Shown: positions 38,086 to 48,682 of the stretch, one piece after another
Layout: each line of letters begins with the position of its first letter
How positions within the stretch are numbered: the first letter of the stretch is position 1
Origin: CADCVQ01 sp038260305
GTDB lineage: Bacteria; Actinomycetota; Thermoleophilia; Solirubrobacterales; Solirubrobacteraceae
DNA: 64,000 nt
Direction: 5' to 3'
NCBI GenBank assembly: GCA_038260305.1
Contig: JBBSNY010000001.1
Coordinates: 1-64,000 of the forward strand
Notes under the pieces: model-generated
What the model was told of the DNA's origin: nothing
Databases searched by the model: none
The model's input: only the letters and a program-made list of their open reading frames with translations
Position numbers and translations under genes: made by a program

Positions 38086-38568
38086 TCAGCTCGGCGCGTC
38101 CACCCGCCGGATCGGGATCGTGTACGGGCGGATGTCGCTCGCGCGCACGACCGCCGAGCCCTTCGCGGCCTCGTAGCGGACGATCTCCGCCTTGACCTGC
38201 TCGCGGCGCCCCTCGAGGCCCGCGATCTCGCGCTCGAGCTCCGCCCGGCGGCGCTCGAGCGCGGCGACCCGGCGGCGGGTGCGCTCGAGCTGCTCCTCGA
38301 GCTCGAGCACCTTCTCGACGCCGGCGAGGTTGAGGCCGAGCTCGGCGGTCATCTGCTGGATGCGGCGCAGCTTGTCGACGTCCTCGTGCGAGTACAGGCG
38401 CGTGCCCTTCGGCGAGCGCTTGGGTTCGATGAGGCCACGCTGCTCGTACATCCGCAGCGTCTGCGGGTGCATCTCGGCGAGCTCGGCGGCGACGGAGATC
38501 ATGAACACGCCGCGGTCCGAGGAGACCTCGATGCGCGTCGTCGTCGTGCGTCGCCGCGCCCCGGTCAT
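38086..38568 (-). CDS. hspR: HspR, MerR-family heat-shock repressor
   Basis: The 160-residue protein has the MerR-type HTH: VFMISVAAELAEMHPQTLRMYEQRGLIEPKRSPKGTRLYSHEDVDKL, then a long coiled coil (about 75-135). HspR binds HAIR repeats and represses the dnaK operon and clpB until DnaK is titrated by unfolded protein. Its ATG overlaps the dnaJ stop (ATGA), so it is the last gene of dnaK-grpE-dnaJ-hspR, giving autoregulation. Confidence 0.92.
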   Translation of the reverse strand: MTGARRRTTTTRIEVSSDRGVFMISVAAELAEMHPQTLRMYEQRGLIEPKRSPKGTRLYSHEDVDKLRRIQQMTAELGLNLAGVEKVLELEEQLERTRRRVAALERRRAELEREIAGLEGRREQVKAEIVRYEAAKGSAVVRASDIRPYTIPIRRVDAPS

Positions 38569-39665
38569 GTCGATGGCGCGAACAGCTTCGCCCGCGGGTC
38601 GCCGTTGAAGACCTTCGCGAGATCGTCGACGGCGGCCTCCTGCTCGGCCGTCAGGCTGGCGGGAAGGTCGAGCACGAAGCGGTAGTGGATGTCGCCGCGG
38701 CCGGGCTTGCCGAAGCGCTTGGGGCCTTCGCCGCGCAGCCGCTGGACGGTGCCGGGCCGCGTTCCCGGCGGCACGCGCAGGGTCTTGCGGCCGTCGAGCG
38801 TCGGCACCTCGATGTTGGCGCCGCGCAGCGCCTCGGCGATCGCGAGCGGGACCTCGACCTCGACGTTGTCGCCCTTGCGCGCGAAGACCGCCGACGGCGC
38901 CACGTGGGTGACGACGAAGAGGTCGCCGGCTGGGCCGCCGTGGCGGCCCGGCTCGCCCTTGGCGGCGAGGCGGATGCGGCTGCCCTCCTTCGCGCCCGCG
39001 GGCACGTTGACCCGGTAGCGCTTGACTGTGCGCTTGCGGCCCTCGCCGCTGCACGTCGTGCAGACCTCCTCGATGACCGTGCCGGCGCCGCCGCAGCGCG
39101 AGCACGGCTGCGAGATCGAGAACAGACCCTGACCCTCGGCCTCGATGCCGCGGCCCTGGCAGCGCGGGCAGACGATCGGCGCCGTCCCGGGCTTGGCGCC
39201 GGTGCCGCCGCAGGTGCCGCAGCGCTCGTAGGTCGGTACCGTGATCGGCACCTCGGCGCCGCGGACGGCCTGTTCGAAGGAGATCGAGATCGCCGACTCG
39301 AGGTCTCGGCCGCGCTCCTGGCGCGGACGCGGCGGCGTGCCGGCCGTGCGCCCGCGGGCCTGCCCGAAGAGGTCGGAGATGATGTCGCCGAAGCCGCCGG
39401 CGTCGAAGCCGGGCTGGCCGCTGCCGCCGCGTCCCGCGCTCGAGAACGGGTTCGACAGCGCGCGGTCGTACTCCTTGCGCTTCTCGGCGTCGCCGAGGAT
39501 GTCGTGCGCCTGGGAGATCTGCTTGAAGCGCTGCTCGGCCTTCGTGTCGCCGGGGTTCTTGTCCGGGTGGTACTGGCGCGCGAGCTTGCGGTACGCCTTC
39601 TTGATCTCATCCGGCGTTGCCTTGCGCTCGACGCCGAGCACCTTGTAGTGATCCTGGGCGGCCAT
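38565..39665 (-). CDS. dnaJ: DnaJ co-chaperone
   Basis: The 366-residue protein has a J-domain with YHPDKNPGD (HPD, about 32-34), a Gly/Phe linker (FSSAGRGGSGQPGFDAGGFG), four zinc repeats (CGTCGGTG, CPRCQGRG, CSRCGGAG, CTTCSGEG; about 150-215) and the C-terminal substrate domain. It stimulates DnaK ATPase and delivers clients. 7 bp separate it from grpE. Confidence 0.94.
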   Translation of the reverse strand: MAAQDHYKVLGVERKATPDEIKKAYRKLARQYHPDKNPGDTKAEQRFKQISQAHDILGDAEKRKEYDRALSNPFSSAGRGGSGQPGFDAGGFGDIISDLFGQARGRTAGTPPRPRQERGRDLESAISISFEQAVRGAEVPITVPTYERCGTCGGTGAKPGTAPIVCPRCQGRGIEAEGQGLFSISQPCSRCGGAGTVIEEVCTTCSGEGRKRTVKRYRVNVPAGAKEGSRIRLAAKGEPGRHGGPAGDLFVVTHVAPSAVFARKGDNVEVEVPLAIAEALRGANIEVPTLDGRKTLRVPPGTRPGTVQRLRGEGPKRFGKPGRGDIHYRFVLDLPASLTAEQEAAVDDLAKVFNGDPRAKLFAPST

Positions 39666-39672
39666 CGCGGTT

Positions 39673-40305
39673 CTAGCTCGCCACGATCACGCGCGCGGGT
39701 CGCAGCACCGACTCGTTGAGGCGATAGCCGGACTGCAGCACCTGCACGACGGTGCCGGGCTCGGCGCCCTCGAAAGGCTGCTGCGCAACGGCCTCGTGCT
39801 GGACGGGGTCGAACGCCTCGCCGGTCGGGTCGTAGCCGGTGATGCCGGTGCGCCCGAGCGCCGCCGACAGCTCGGCCGTCACGAGGCGGATGCCCTGCGA
39901 CAGGTCGTGCTCGGCTTCGGCCGCGCTAGCGGTGTCGGCCGCCGCGACCGCGCGCTTGAGGTTGTCGAGCGCGGGCAGCAGCTCACGGGCGAGGCGGCCG
40001 ATGCCGCGGGCCTCCGCGGCACGAACCTCGCGCGTCATGCGCTTGCGGTAGTTGTCGAAGTCGGCCTGCGTGCGCTGGGCGAGGTCGAGGTAGCGGTCGG
40101 CGAGCGCCTGCGCCTCGGCCGCGGGATCGGACTCGATCTCGACCCCGAGCTCGACGGGCTCCGCGTCGCCCTCGGCAGACGCGGCGTGCTCGGCGCCCGC
40201 CGCGTCGGCCGCGGCGGCGCTCTCATCCCACGCCGGCGGCTGCGGTGCCGCCTCAACGGGCGACACCGCTTCGCGCTCCGAGTCCGCTCGCTCGTGGCCG
40301 GACAC
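39673..40305 (-). CDS. grpE: GrpE nucleotide exchange factor
   Basis: The 210-residue protein has a low-complexity acidic N-terminus (1-70), the GrpE coiled coil (RYLDLAQRTQADFDNYRKRM TREVRAAEARG) and the beta domain (DPTGEAFDPVQHEAVAQQPFE... VVQVLQSGYRLNESVLRPARVIVA). It releases ADP from DnaK. 3 bp lie between it and dnaK. Confidence 0.93.
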   Translation of the reverse strand: MSGHERADSEREAVSPVEAAPQPPAWDESAAAADAAGAEHAASAEGDAEPVELGVEIESDPAAEAQALADRYLDLAQRTQADFDNYRKRMTREVRAAEARGIGRLARELLPALDNLKRAVAAADTASAAEAEHDLSQGIRLVTAELSAALGRTGITGYDPTGEAFDPVQHEAVAQQPFEGAEPGTVVQVLQSGYRLNESVLRPARVIVAS

Positions 40306-40308
40306 GGG

Positions 40309-42213
<1,905 letters not shown>

Positions 42214-42219
42214 GTGGGG

Positions 42220-43015
42220 TCAGGCTCCTTCCGGGATGCGTACTAAGAAATCTGCGTCACAGTGTAGTAGATCTCTGACGCGGGCCATGCGCGGGCGCCG
42301 CCGGCAGGCGGCGTGTGGGCAGGCGGGCGGAGCGGACGTGAGCGGTGCGGCAGGCGCGGCGGCCGCGGGCCGCGCGGCCGCCGGCGCCGCGGCCACAGCG
42401 GCCACGGCGGGGGGCTGCGCAGGCGGCGCCGCATCGCGCAAGTCATCCGCACGTCTGCCGCTGGAGCGCAGGCGCGCCACCTTGCCGAGCACGTCGAACC
42501 AGAACGGCGCACCGAGCATCAACGCGGCGCCCGTGAGCAGGATCCCGGCGATCTTCTCGAGCACGACCCAGACGAGGCTTCCGTCGCCGACGTTCTCGCC
42601 GTTCCAGCCGAGCGGCAGCGCCGTCGCCCGTGCCGCGTCGAGCTGCTGTTCGACGGTGGCCGCCGTCGGCGTGCTCGCGGATGGCTCGGCCCTCTGGTCC
42701 TGCGCGACGACGGTGCGCGCGCACCGCATCGTCGCGCGCGCGCCGATCGGCGACCTTGAGCGTGTCTGCGTTCAGGCCGCGCGACACCGGCTGCGCCCGG
42801 TCGGCGGCGGCGGCTGTACGCGCGGCCTCGGGCGCGAATGTGTCGAGGATCACGAGCGCGACCGTCGGCGGTGGCAGGTAGGACGGCGTGTGCGCGTTGC
42901 GCACCTTGTGGGGGTCGCTGCGCGCCGGCGTCCTGAGCGACGTGATCCGCCAGTCGTCGAAGAACCTGTCGGCCGCGGCCTTGCTGAGCTGCTTGCGCTG
43001 GGCGCACTGGAACAT
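42220..43015 (-). pseudogene. Degenerate large membrane-protein gene (deletion plus frameshift)
   Basis: Two frames carry parts of one known protein type. The first (from 43015) gives HTPSYLPPPTVALVILDTFAP and later LNADTLKVADR-ARDDAVRA; the second (from 42725) gives VVAQDQ... ALPLGWNGENVGDGSLVWVVLEKIAGILLTGAALMLGAPFWFDVLGKVARLR. In intact relatives I recall a long segment with WFDDAMDRVSGWYKR between SYLP...LD and ALNADT; it is missing here. The second frame then runs on through the dnaK promoter without a stop. So the gene has a large deletion, a frameshift near 42725 and a lost stop. Confidence 0.65.
42250..42272. promoter_or_regulatory. HAIR-like HspR operator of the dnaK operon
   Basis: ATCTGCGT-N7-TAGTAGAT keeps the 8-7-8 layout of the clpB site and the outer ATCT/AGAT, but the inner arms are poorer matches. 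It lies 37-59 bp upstream of dnaK. By itself weak; the shared layout with clpB and the hspR gene in the same operon raise its value. Confidence 0.45.
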
Positions 43016-43078
43016 CTCATCGACGTCTCACGCGGATCGCCGCCCGGTGGCGCCGGCGGTGCCGGATAGGGTTGGCGC

Positions 43079-44092
43079 GTGACCACGGGCGACCCTCAGG
43101 ACGTGCTGCGGGGCGCGATCATCGGCCTCGGGATGATGGGCCGCCATCACGCGCGGCTGTTGCAGACGACGGCGCGGATCGCCTTCGCCGGCGCCGTCGA
43201 TCCGCTCGGCGACCGCCACGGAGCCGTGCGCGACGCCGATCGGGTGCACGCGACGATCGAGGAGCTCGTCGACCGCGGGCGACCCGACTTCGCCGTCGTC
43301 GCCGTTCCGACCGACGAGCACCTCGCCACGGTCCGCGCGCTCGCGCAGGCCGGCGTCCACATGCTCGTCGAGAAGCCGCTCGCCGGCAGCGTGCGCGAGG
43401 GTGAGGCGATCATCGAGATCTGCCGCGCGGCCGCGATCCGCGCGGCGGTCGGGCACGTCGAGCGCTTCAACCCCGCGCTCGTCGAGCTGCGCCGCCGCAC
43501 CGAGGATGGCCAGGTCGGCGAGGTCTTCCTGATCGCGACCGAGCGCTGCGGGCCGTTCCCCGATCGCGTCAAGGACGTCGGCGTCGTCAAGGACCTCGCG
43601 ACGCACGACCTCGACCTCGTCGGCTGGCTCGGCAACGCCGCGATCGACGTCCTCGCGGCGCAGACGATGCACAAGACCGGCCGCGAGCACGAGGACCTCG
43701 TGCTCGTCACCGGCCGGCTGCGCAGCGGCCCCGCCTTCAGCGTCACGGTCGACTGGCTGACGCCGCTCAAGACCCGCCGGATGCGGGTCCTCGGCGACCG
43801 CGGGATGCTCGTCGCCGACACGTTGACCTCCGATCTCGTCTTCCACGAGAACGGCCGCGTGACATCGGAGTGGGACAGCTCGCAGGCGCTGCGCGGGGTC
43901 GCCGAGGGCAACTCGACGAAGTACGCGCTGCGCCGCCGCGAGCCGCTGCTCGCCGAGCTCGAGGCGTTCTGCGACTTCGTCCGCGGCGACGACGGGTCCG
44001 GCGCCGTCTCGCTCGAGGAGGGGCTGCAAGCGGTGCGGTGCGCGGAGAAGGTGCTCGAGAGCGCGCGCAGTTCGCAGACGGTGCGCCTGTGA
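43079..44092 (+). CDS. Gfo/Idh/MocA-type NAD-dependent sugar dehydrogenase
   Basis: The 337-residue protein has a Rossmann start (LRGAIIGLGMMGRHHARLL), MLVEKPLAGSVREGEAI (the EKP lysine), GHVERFNPALVELRRR and KDLATHDLDLVGWLGN with the catalytic His. Sequence style is closest to UDP-GlcNAc 3-dehydrogenases (WbpB/WlbA-like). The GTG start is used. Its stop overlaps the start of the next gene (GTGA), so it works with a nucleotide-sugar dehydrogenase. The product is probably an oxidised sugar for cell-surface glycan. Confidence 0.8.
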   Translation: MTTGDPQDVLRGAIIGLGMMGRHHARLLQTTARIAFAGAVDPLGDRHGAVRDADRVHATIEELVDRGRPDFAVVAVPTDEHLATVRALAQAGVHMLVEKPLAGSVREGEAIIEICRAAAIRAAVGHVERFNPALVELRRRTEDGQVGEVFLIATERCGPFPDRVKDVGVVKDLATHDLDLVGWLGNAAIDVLAAQTMHKTGREHEDLVLVTGRLRSGPAFSVTVDWLTPLKTRRMRVLGDRGMLVADTLTSDLVFHENGRVTSEWDSSQALRGVAEGNSTKYALRRREPLLAELEAFCDFVRGDDGSGAVSLEEGLQAVRCAEKVLESARSSQTVRL

Positions 44093-45363
44093 AGGTCGTC
44101 GTCGTCGCGCTCGGCAAGATGGGCCTGCCGCTGGCGACGTACATCGCGCGCGCCGGCCACGAGGTCGTCGGCTGCGACGTCGACGCGCGCACAGTCGCGA
44201 CGATCAACGACGGCCGCTCGCCGTTTCCCGGCGAGGCGGGCCTCGACGCGGCGCTGGCGGAGGTCGTCGCCGACGGCCGACTGCGCGTGACGACGAACAC
44301 GACGGGCGCCGTCGACGACGGGCCGGAGCTCGTGATCGCCGTCGCACCGCTCCACGTCGACGCGAGCGCGCGGCCCGACTGGCGGATCGTCGACGCGGTC
44401 TGCGAGGCGATCGGTGCGGGACTGAACCAGGGCACCACGGTCAGCCTCGAGACGACGGTCCCCGTCGGCACGACGCGCGATCGCTTCACACCCGCGCTCG
44501 AACGCGCGAGCGGCCTCGTCGCCGGCGAGGACTTCGACGTCGTCTTCAGCCCCGAGCGCGTGTCGTCGGGGACGGTCTTTCGCGATCTCGACACGTACCC
44601 CAAGCTCGTCGGCGGGCTCGATCGCGCGGGCGAGGCACGCGGCGCCGAGCTCTACTCGGAGTTCATCGCCGCCGAGGTGCGAGCGATGGGATCGGCGGAG
44701 GCGGCCGAGCTGACGAAGCTCGCGGAGACGACGTACCGCGATCTGAACATCGCCTACGCGAACGAGCTCGCGCGCTACGCGGACCGGCTCGGCCTCGACG
44801 TCCAGCGCGTCATCGACGCCGCCAACAGCCAGCCTTACAGCCACGTTCACCGGCCCGGCGTCGCCGTCGGCGGGCACTGCATCCCGGTCTACCCGCACTT
44901 CCTGCTCGGCGGGGATCCTGGCGCGCGCCTCGCCCGCGCCGGGCGCGAGATCAACAGCGAGATGCCGGGCTACGCGATCGACCTGCTCGCGCAGGAGATC
45001 GGCGAGCTCGAGGGCTGCACGATCCTCATCCTCGGCGTCGCCTACCGCGGCGGCGTGCAGGAGACGGCGTTCTCGGGCGCGGCGGCGCTGCGCGACGAGC
45101 TGCGCGACCGCGGCGCCTACGCGGTCGCCAGCGATCCCATGTACTCCGACGCCGAGCTGGCGGCGGCCGGCTACGCGCCGTGGACGTCCGGCGCGCGGGT
45201 CGACGGCGTCATCGTGCAGACCGACCACGTCGAGTACCGCACGCTCTCGCCGGAGGAGATCGGCGGTGCGAAGGTCGTCGTCGACGGGCGCGACGTGCTC
45301 GATTTCGAGGCCTTCGCCGCCGCCGGCGTGCGCGTCCGGCGCATAGGCTCCCCGACGTCATGA
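44089..45363 (+). CDS. UDP-sugar 6-dehydrogenase (UDP-ManNAcA/WecC-like)
   Basis: The 424-residue protein has a GxGxxG-like N-terminus (VVVALGKMGLPLATYIARAGHEVVGCDVD; note ALGKMG), ETTVPVGTT, FSPERVSSG, KLAETTYRDLNIAYANELA, and VGGHCIPVYPHFLL with the catalytic Cys. It oxidises the C6 hydroxyl of a UDP-sugar to a uronate in two NAD+ steps. WecC/WbpA families share these motifs; substrate not decided by sequence. Coupled at both ends to its neighbours by four-base overlaps. Confidence 0.84.
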   Translation: MKVVVVALGKMGLPLATYIARAGHEVVGCDVDARTVATINDGRSPFPGEAGLDAALAEVVADGRLRVTTNTTGAVDDGPELVIAVAPLHVDASARPDWRIVDAVCEAIGAGLNQGTTVSLETTVPVGTTRDRFTPALERASGLVAGEDFDVVFSPERVSSGTVFRDLDTYPKLVGGLDRAGEARGAELYSEFIAAEVRAMGSAEAAELTKLAETTYRDLNIAYANELARYADRLGLDVQRVIDAANSQPYSHVHRPGVAVGGHCIPVYPHFLLGGDPGARLARAGREINSEMPGYAIDLLAQEIGELEGCTILILGVAYRGGVQETAFSGAAALRDELRDRGAYAVASDPMYSDAELAAAGYAPWTSGARVDGVIVQTDHVEYRTLSPEEIGGAKVVVDGRDVLDFEAFAAAGVRVRRIGSPTS

Positions 45364-45716
45364 GCGACCTCACGATCTACGAGAAGCGCACGTGTTCGAC
45401 GTGCCGCAAGCTGTACGACCTGCTGACCGAGCGCGGCGTCGACTTCGACCGCGTCGAGTACCACGTCGGTGGCATCGACGAGGCGACGATCCGCGAGCTG
45501 CTGGCGAAGGCCGGCATCGGGCCGCGCGAGGCGCTGCGCGTGCGCGAGCCGCTCGTCGCCGAGCTCGGCCTGCTCGATGCCGACTCCGTTGGCGACGACG
45601 AGCTCATCGCCCTGATGGTCGAGCATCCGCAGCTGTTGCAGCGTCCGATCGTCGTGCGCGGCGAACGCGCGGTGCTCGCGCGCCCGATCGAGCGCGTGCT
45701 CGAGCTGCTGGATTGA
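45360..45716 (+). CDS. ArsC/Spx-family protein
   Basis: The 118-residue protein MSDLTIYEKRTCSTCRKLYDLLTERGVDFD has the thioredoxin-like start with CSTC, followed by ELLAKAGIGPREALR and QRPIVVRGERAVLARPIE, as in arsenate reductase-like proteins. The two-Cys CxxC active site fits YffB/ArsC-like enzymes better than classical ArsC, which has one. Its start overlaps the upstream dehydrogenase stop (ATGA), an unusual partner. Role in redox or arsenate is uncertain. Confidence 0.78.
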   Translation: MSDLTIYEKRTCSTCRKLYDLLTERGVDFDRVEYHVGGIDEATIRELLAKAGIGPREALRVREPLVAELGLLDADSVGDDELIALMVEHPQLLQRPIVVRGERAVLARPIERVLELLD

Positions 45717-45794
45717 AACGGCTGCTGCGGCGCGGTCGTGGCGGATATCCCCCGCACGGCGGGGACAATTCGCCACGCTGGCCGAGCCGGCGAG

Positions 45795-46526
45795 CTACCG
45801 CGCGTCGCGATGGCGGGTCCGGGCGTAGTGGCGCGCCTGGCGGGCGCGGTTGCCGCAGCCGTCCGAGCACCACTCGCGGCGCGGGTGCTCCTTGAGGAAC
45901 ATCAGCACGCAGCCGGGCGCCCCGCAGAGGCGCAGCTGCTCGCGATGCGGGGAGGTCAGCAGCTCGATCGCGTCGCCCGCGAGCGCGCCGAGCACGACGT
46001 GGGCGCGCGACGCGCCGTGGAAGTCCGTGCCGAGCGCCGGCGGCGCGCCGTCCTGGCAGTCCGCCCGCGGCGAGCGTGGCGAGTGCCGGCTCGCAAGGTT
46101 GATCGCGTCGATCGCGGCGCGGACCTTGGCACTGCCGTGGGCGGTCGCCGGCGCGCCCTCGTCGCCGCTGCTGCCCGCCGAGCTTGGCGTCGCCTCGTCG
46201 CCGCTGCCGCCGGCCGAGGTTGGCGTCGCCTCGTCGCCGCTGCCGCCCGCCGCGGTGGACGCGCCCTCGCCGCCGTTGCAGCCGGCCGGCACGGCGGCCC
46301 GCAGCGCGACGCGCACGGCACCGCGCAGCGCGCGCAGCTCGGCGGCATTCGGCCACGCGCCCTCGGGCGCGCCCGCGAGCGCCAACCGTGGCGCCAGCGC
46401 CTCGAGCCAGGCGACCGCGCCGTCGTCGTCGGCGAGCGCGTCGACGACCCCGGCGCTCGTCGCGTAGACGGTGTTGTGAAGCTCGATCGCGAGCGGCTCG
46501 TCGCGCAGTGGTCCCTTGTAGCTCAT
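45795..46526 (-). CDS. CGNR zinc-finger regulator with expanded repeat linker
   Basis: The 243-residue protein ends in the CGNR zinc finger: CGAPGCVLMFLKEHPRREWCSDGCGNRARQARHY. The N-terminal ABATE domain (LAIELHNTVYATSAGVVDALADDDGAVAWL) is interrupted at about residues 83-130 by a low-complexity insert of three similar 12-residue units (STAAGGSGDEAT, PTSAGGSGDEAT, PSSAGSSGDEGA), 36 bp each. These proteins are thought to bind DNA or RNA as transcription regulators. The insert looks like a recent tandem expansion. Confidence 0.8.
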   Translation of the reverse strand: MSYKGPLRDEPLAIELHNTVYATSAGVVDALADDDGAVAWLEALAPRLALAGAPEGAWPNAAELRALRGAVRVALRAAVPAGCNGGEGASTAAGGSGDEATPTSAGGSGDEATPSSAGSSGDEGAPATAHGSAKVRAAIDAINLASRHSPRSPRADCQDGAPPALGTDFHGASRAHVVLGALAGDAIELLTSPHREQLRLCGAPGCVLMFLKEHPRREWCSDGCGNRARQARHYARTRHRDAR

Positions 46527-46723
46527 GTATCTAATGGTAGAGCTGATTGACAGCCGTTAGTTGGATGGAACGACGCGGCCCATGACCAGACCACCAGTGC
46601 CCGCCCTGCGCCGTGCGCAGGAGCCTTTGGGCGTTCACCGACGATCACATTGCCGTGCGCTTGCGGTACGACCCGCCGCTGCCGGCGGAGCCGCGCGACG
46701 AGGCGCCTAGACTCAAGCGCACG

Positions 46724-47350
46724 ATGGTGTCGAGCCCGCCGCTCACCGTGCGGCCCGCGAACCGCGAGGACTTCGGGCCCCTGGCGGCGATGCTCGCCCG
46801 CTCCTTCCACGACGATCCGGTGACCGCGTGGTTCTATCCGAACGAGAGCCGCCGGCTCGTCCACGCGCGGCGCTTCTTCGGCATCCGTCTGCGCCAGCTC
46901 GCCGACCAGCAGCTCATCTTCACGACGCCCGATCACCGCGGCGCGGCGCTGTGGACGCTCCCGGGCCGCTGGCGCGAGGACTTCGCGCAGTCGCTCATGC
47001 TGCTGCCGATGCTGCCCGTCCTGCTGCCGCGGATCGTGCGCTCGACGCGCGCGGTGCGCGAGATCGAGCGCCGCCATCCGGTCGCCCCGCACTTCTACCT
47101 ATCGGTGCTGGGGACAGAACCGCAGCAGCAGGGCGCAGGCATCGGCTCGGCTCTACTGGGTCCGGTGCTACAGCGATGCGACTCCGACGGGATCGCCGCC
47201 TACCTGGAGTGCTCCAAGGAGACCAACGTCCGCTTCTACGAGCGCCACGGCTTCGCCGTGACCGATCGCGTCGACCTGCCCGAGGGCCCGCCGCTGTGGT
47301 TCATGTGGCGCGACCCCCTCGGGGGACGGGGCCGCCAGCACATCGGGTGA
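46724..47350 (+). CDS. GNAT family N-acetyltransferase
   Basis: The 208-residue protein begins LTVRPANREDFGPLAAMLARSF and contains HFYLSVLGTEPQQQGAGIGSALLGPVL, the acetyl-CoA-binding motif A (Q/RxxGxG/A), and YLECSKETNVRFYERHGFAVT. Substrate is unknown. The ATG at 46724 starts just before the domain; the frame is open to 46613. Convergent with the next gene, with a hairpin between. The 197 bp upstream hold no gene. Confidence 0.82.
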   Translation: MVSSPPLTVRPANREDFGPLAAMLARSFHDDPVTAWFYPNESRRLVHARRFFGIRLRQLADQQLIFTTPDHRGAALWTLPGRWREDFAQSLMLLPMLPVLLPRIVRSTRAVREIERRHPVAPHFYLSVLGTEPQQQGAGIGSALLGPVLQRCDSDGIAAYLECSKETNVRFYERHGFAVTDRVDLPEGPPLWFMWRDPLGGRGRQHIG

Positions 47351-47359
47351 CCAACGTCG

Positions 47360-47385
47360 CGCGGCCCCTCCGAGGAGGGGCCGCG
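47360..47385. terminator. Hairpin terminator between convergent genes
   Basis: CGCGGCCCCTC / GAGGGGCCGCG is an 11-bp perfect stem with a 4-nt loop, 10 bp after the GNAT stop. A weaker related sequence (GCAGCCCCTCCGAGAAGGAG) follows at 47401. It could serve both converging genes. Confidence 0.7.
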
Positions 47386-47439
47386 AGCACTTCTCTCGCG
47401 GCAGCCCCTCCGAGAAGGAGCCACCGTCACATCAGGCGA

Positions 47440-48510
47440 TCAGGCGTGGGCGCCGCCGAACAGGCCGCCGCCGCCCAGGATGCCGCCGAGCAGCGAGCTG
47501 ATCAGGCCCGTCACGGTGCCGATGACGCCGGAGACCGGGCTGGAGCCGGTGCCGCCGCCGATGCTGCCGAGCAGGTTGCTGATCATGGCGCCGATGCCGC
47601 CGACGTTGCCGCTGGCGCCGCCGCCGACGATGCCGCCGAGCATGCCGCCGAAGAGGCCGCCGGTTGCAGACGTGGCGCCGGCGCCGCTGACGCCGCCGAT
47701 GACGGGCAGCGAGCCGAGGACCGTGTCGATCAGGCCGGTGACCGTGCTGAGGATGCTCGGGAGCACCGACGAGACGATCGAGCTGATCTGGGCGAGGACC
47801 GGGGTCACGATCGCGCTGATCGGGCCCTGTGCGACGCCGGGCAGCATCGGCAGGATCGACTTCACGATTGCCAGCGCGCTCTCGATCGCCTGCGTGGCGG
47901 CGTCGAGGCACTGCTGGACGAGGCCCATGATCGTCGCCGGCAGGTTGCCGATGTCGATCGCGCTGTCGAGGTTCGTGACCTCGGTCGCGTCACCGGCGCC
48001 GAGCGCGGTGATGATGGAGGCCAGCATCGGCTGGACGCTCGCGGGGACCTGGTCGAGCAGGGCGGTGAGCTGCGTGATGACCTGCTGCTTGCCGGCGATC
48101 GTCGGCAGGATCGAGCTGGCGATGAGGCCCTGTGCGGGGCCGTTGTCGACGAGGCCGGTGAGCGCCTCGAGGAGCGAGTCGTACTGCGTGCCGGCGATCG
48201 TGAGCGCCTGCGCGGCGGTCGACGCCGAGGCGCCGTTCGTCGCGCGGTTGGCGAGCCGGCGGGCTGTCTTCGACGCCGCGGCTGACTGCGAGCGGGCGAC
48301 CTTGAGCTGGCGCTTGGCGACGGTGCTCTGACCGAGGCGCACGGCGCGCTTGAGGCGCTTGACGGCGGTCTGCGCGTCGGCGACGTTGGCCTTCACGGTC
48401 GCGACGGACGTCTTCGAGACGAATGTGGTCTTTGCGGACGCCGAAGCCGGAACGGCTGCGACGGCTGCGAGGGTCGCCATGACGGCGATGCAACGACGGA
48501 CTTGCGACAT
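47440..48510 (-). CDS. Secreted protein with Gly-rich hydrophobic C-terminal half
   Basis: The 356-residue protein has a signal peptide (MSQVRRCIAVMATLAAVAAV...ASA). Residues 30-80 are basic and helical (TVKANVADAQTAVKRLKRAV); the second half is a long hydrophobic Gly/Ile/Leu-rich region (GGLFGGMLGGIVGGGASGN, LLGGILGGGGLFGG). Such Gly-zippers suggest self-assembly or membrane or cell-surface attachment. The ATG at 48510 follows a GGGGGC ribosome site. No family is recognised. It lies downstream of the large sigma-like gene, which also ends in coiled, hydrophobic text (LAPVQQVLGGVQNLLQKLLG). Confidence 0.6.
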   Translation of the reverse strand: MSQVRRCIAVMATLAAVAAVPASASAKTTFVSKTSVATVKANVADAQTAVKRLKRAVRLGQSTVAKRQLKVARSQSAAASKTARRLANRATNGASASTAAQALTIAGTQYDSLLEALTGLVDNGPAQGLIASSILPTIAGKQQVITQLTALLDQVPASVQPMLASIITALGAGDATEVTNLDSAIDIGNLPATIMGLVQQCLDAATQAIESALAIVKSILPMLPGVAQGPISAIVTPVLAQISSIVSSVLPSILSTVTGLIDTVLGSLPVIGGVSGAGATSATGGLFGGMLGGIVGGGASGNVGGIGAMISNLLGSIGGGTGSSPVSGVIGTVTGLISSLLGGILGGGGLFGGAHA

Positions 48511-48682
48511 GTGGGTAGTGCCCCCTTCGGCAACTGGGCGGCCTCGGAGAGGCCCCTGGTTTTGCGCCCCCGTCTCGCGACGGGTTTGCCTTTTCGTGTG
48601 TCTGACCCCTACCACGCGATTGCGCGATGGTTGTGATGCTCTACTCGAACAATTCAGGAACCTGGCGCGTTGACGCTCATCA

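Noticed and set aside
43147..45228. 693-codon minus frame over the sugar operon
   Set aside because: Shadow of genes with clear dehydrogenase motifs.
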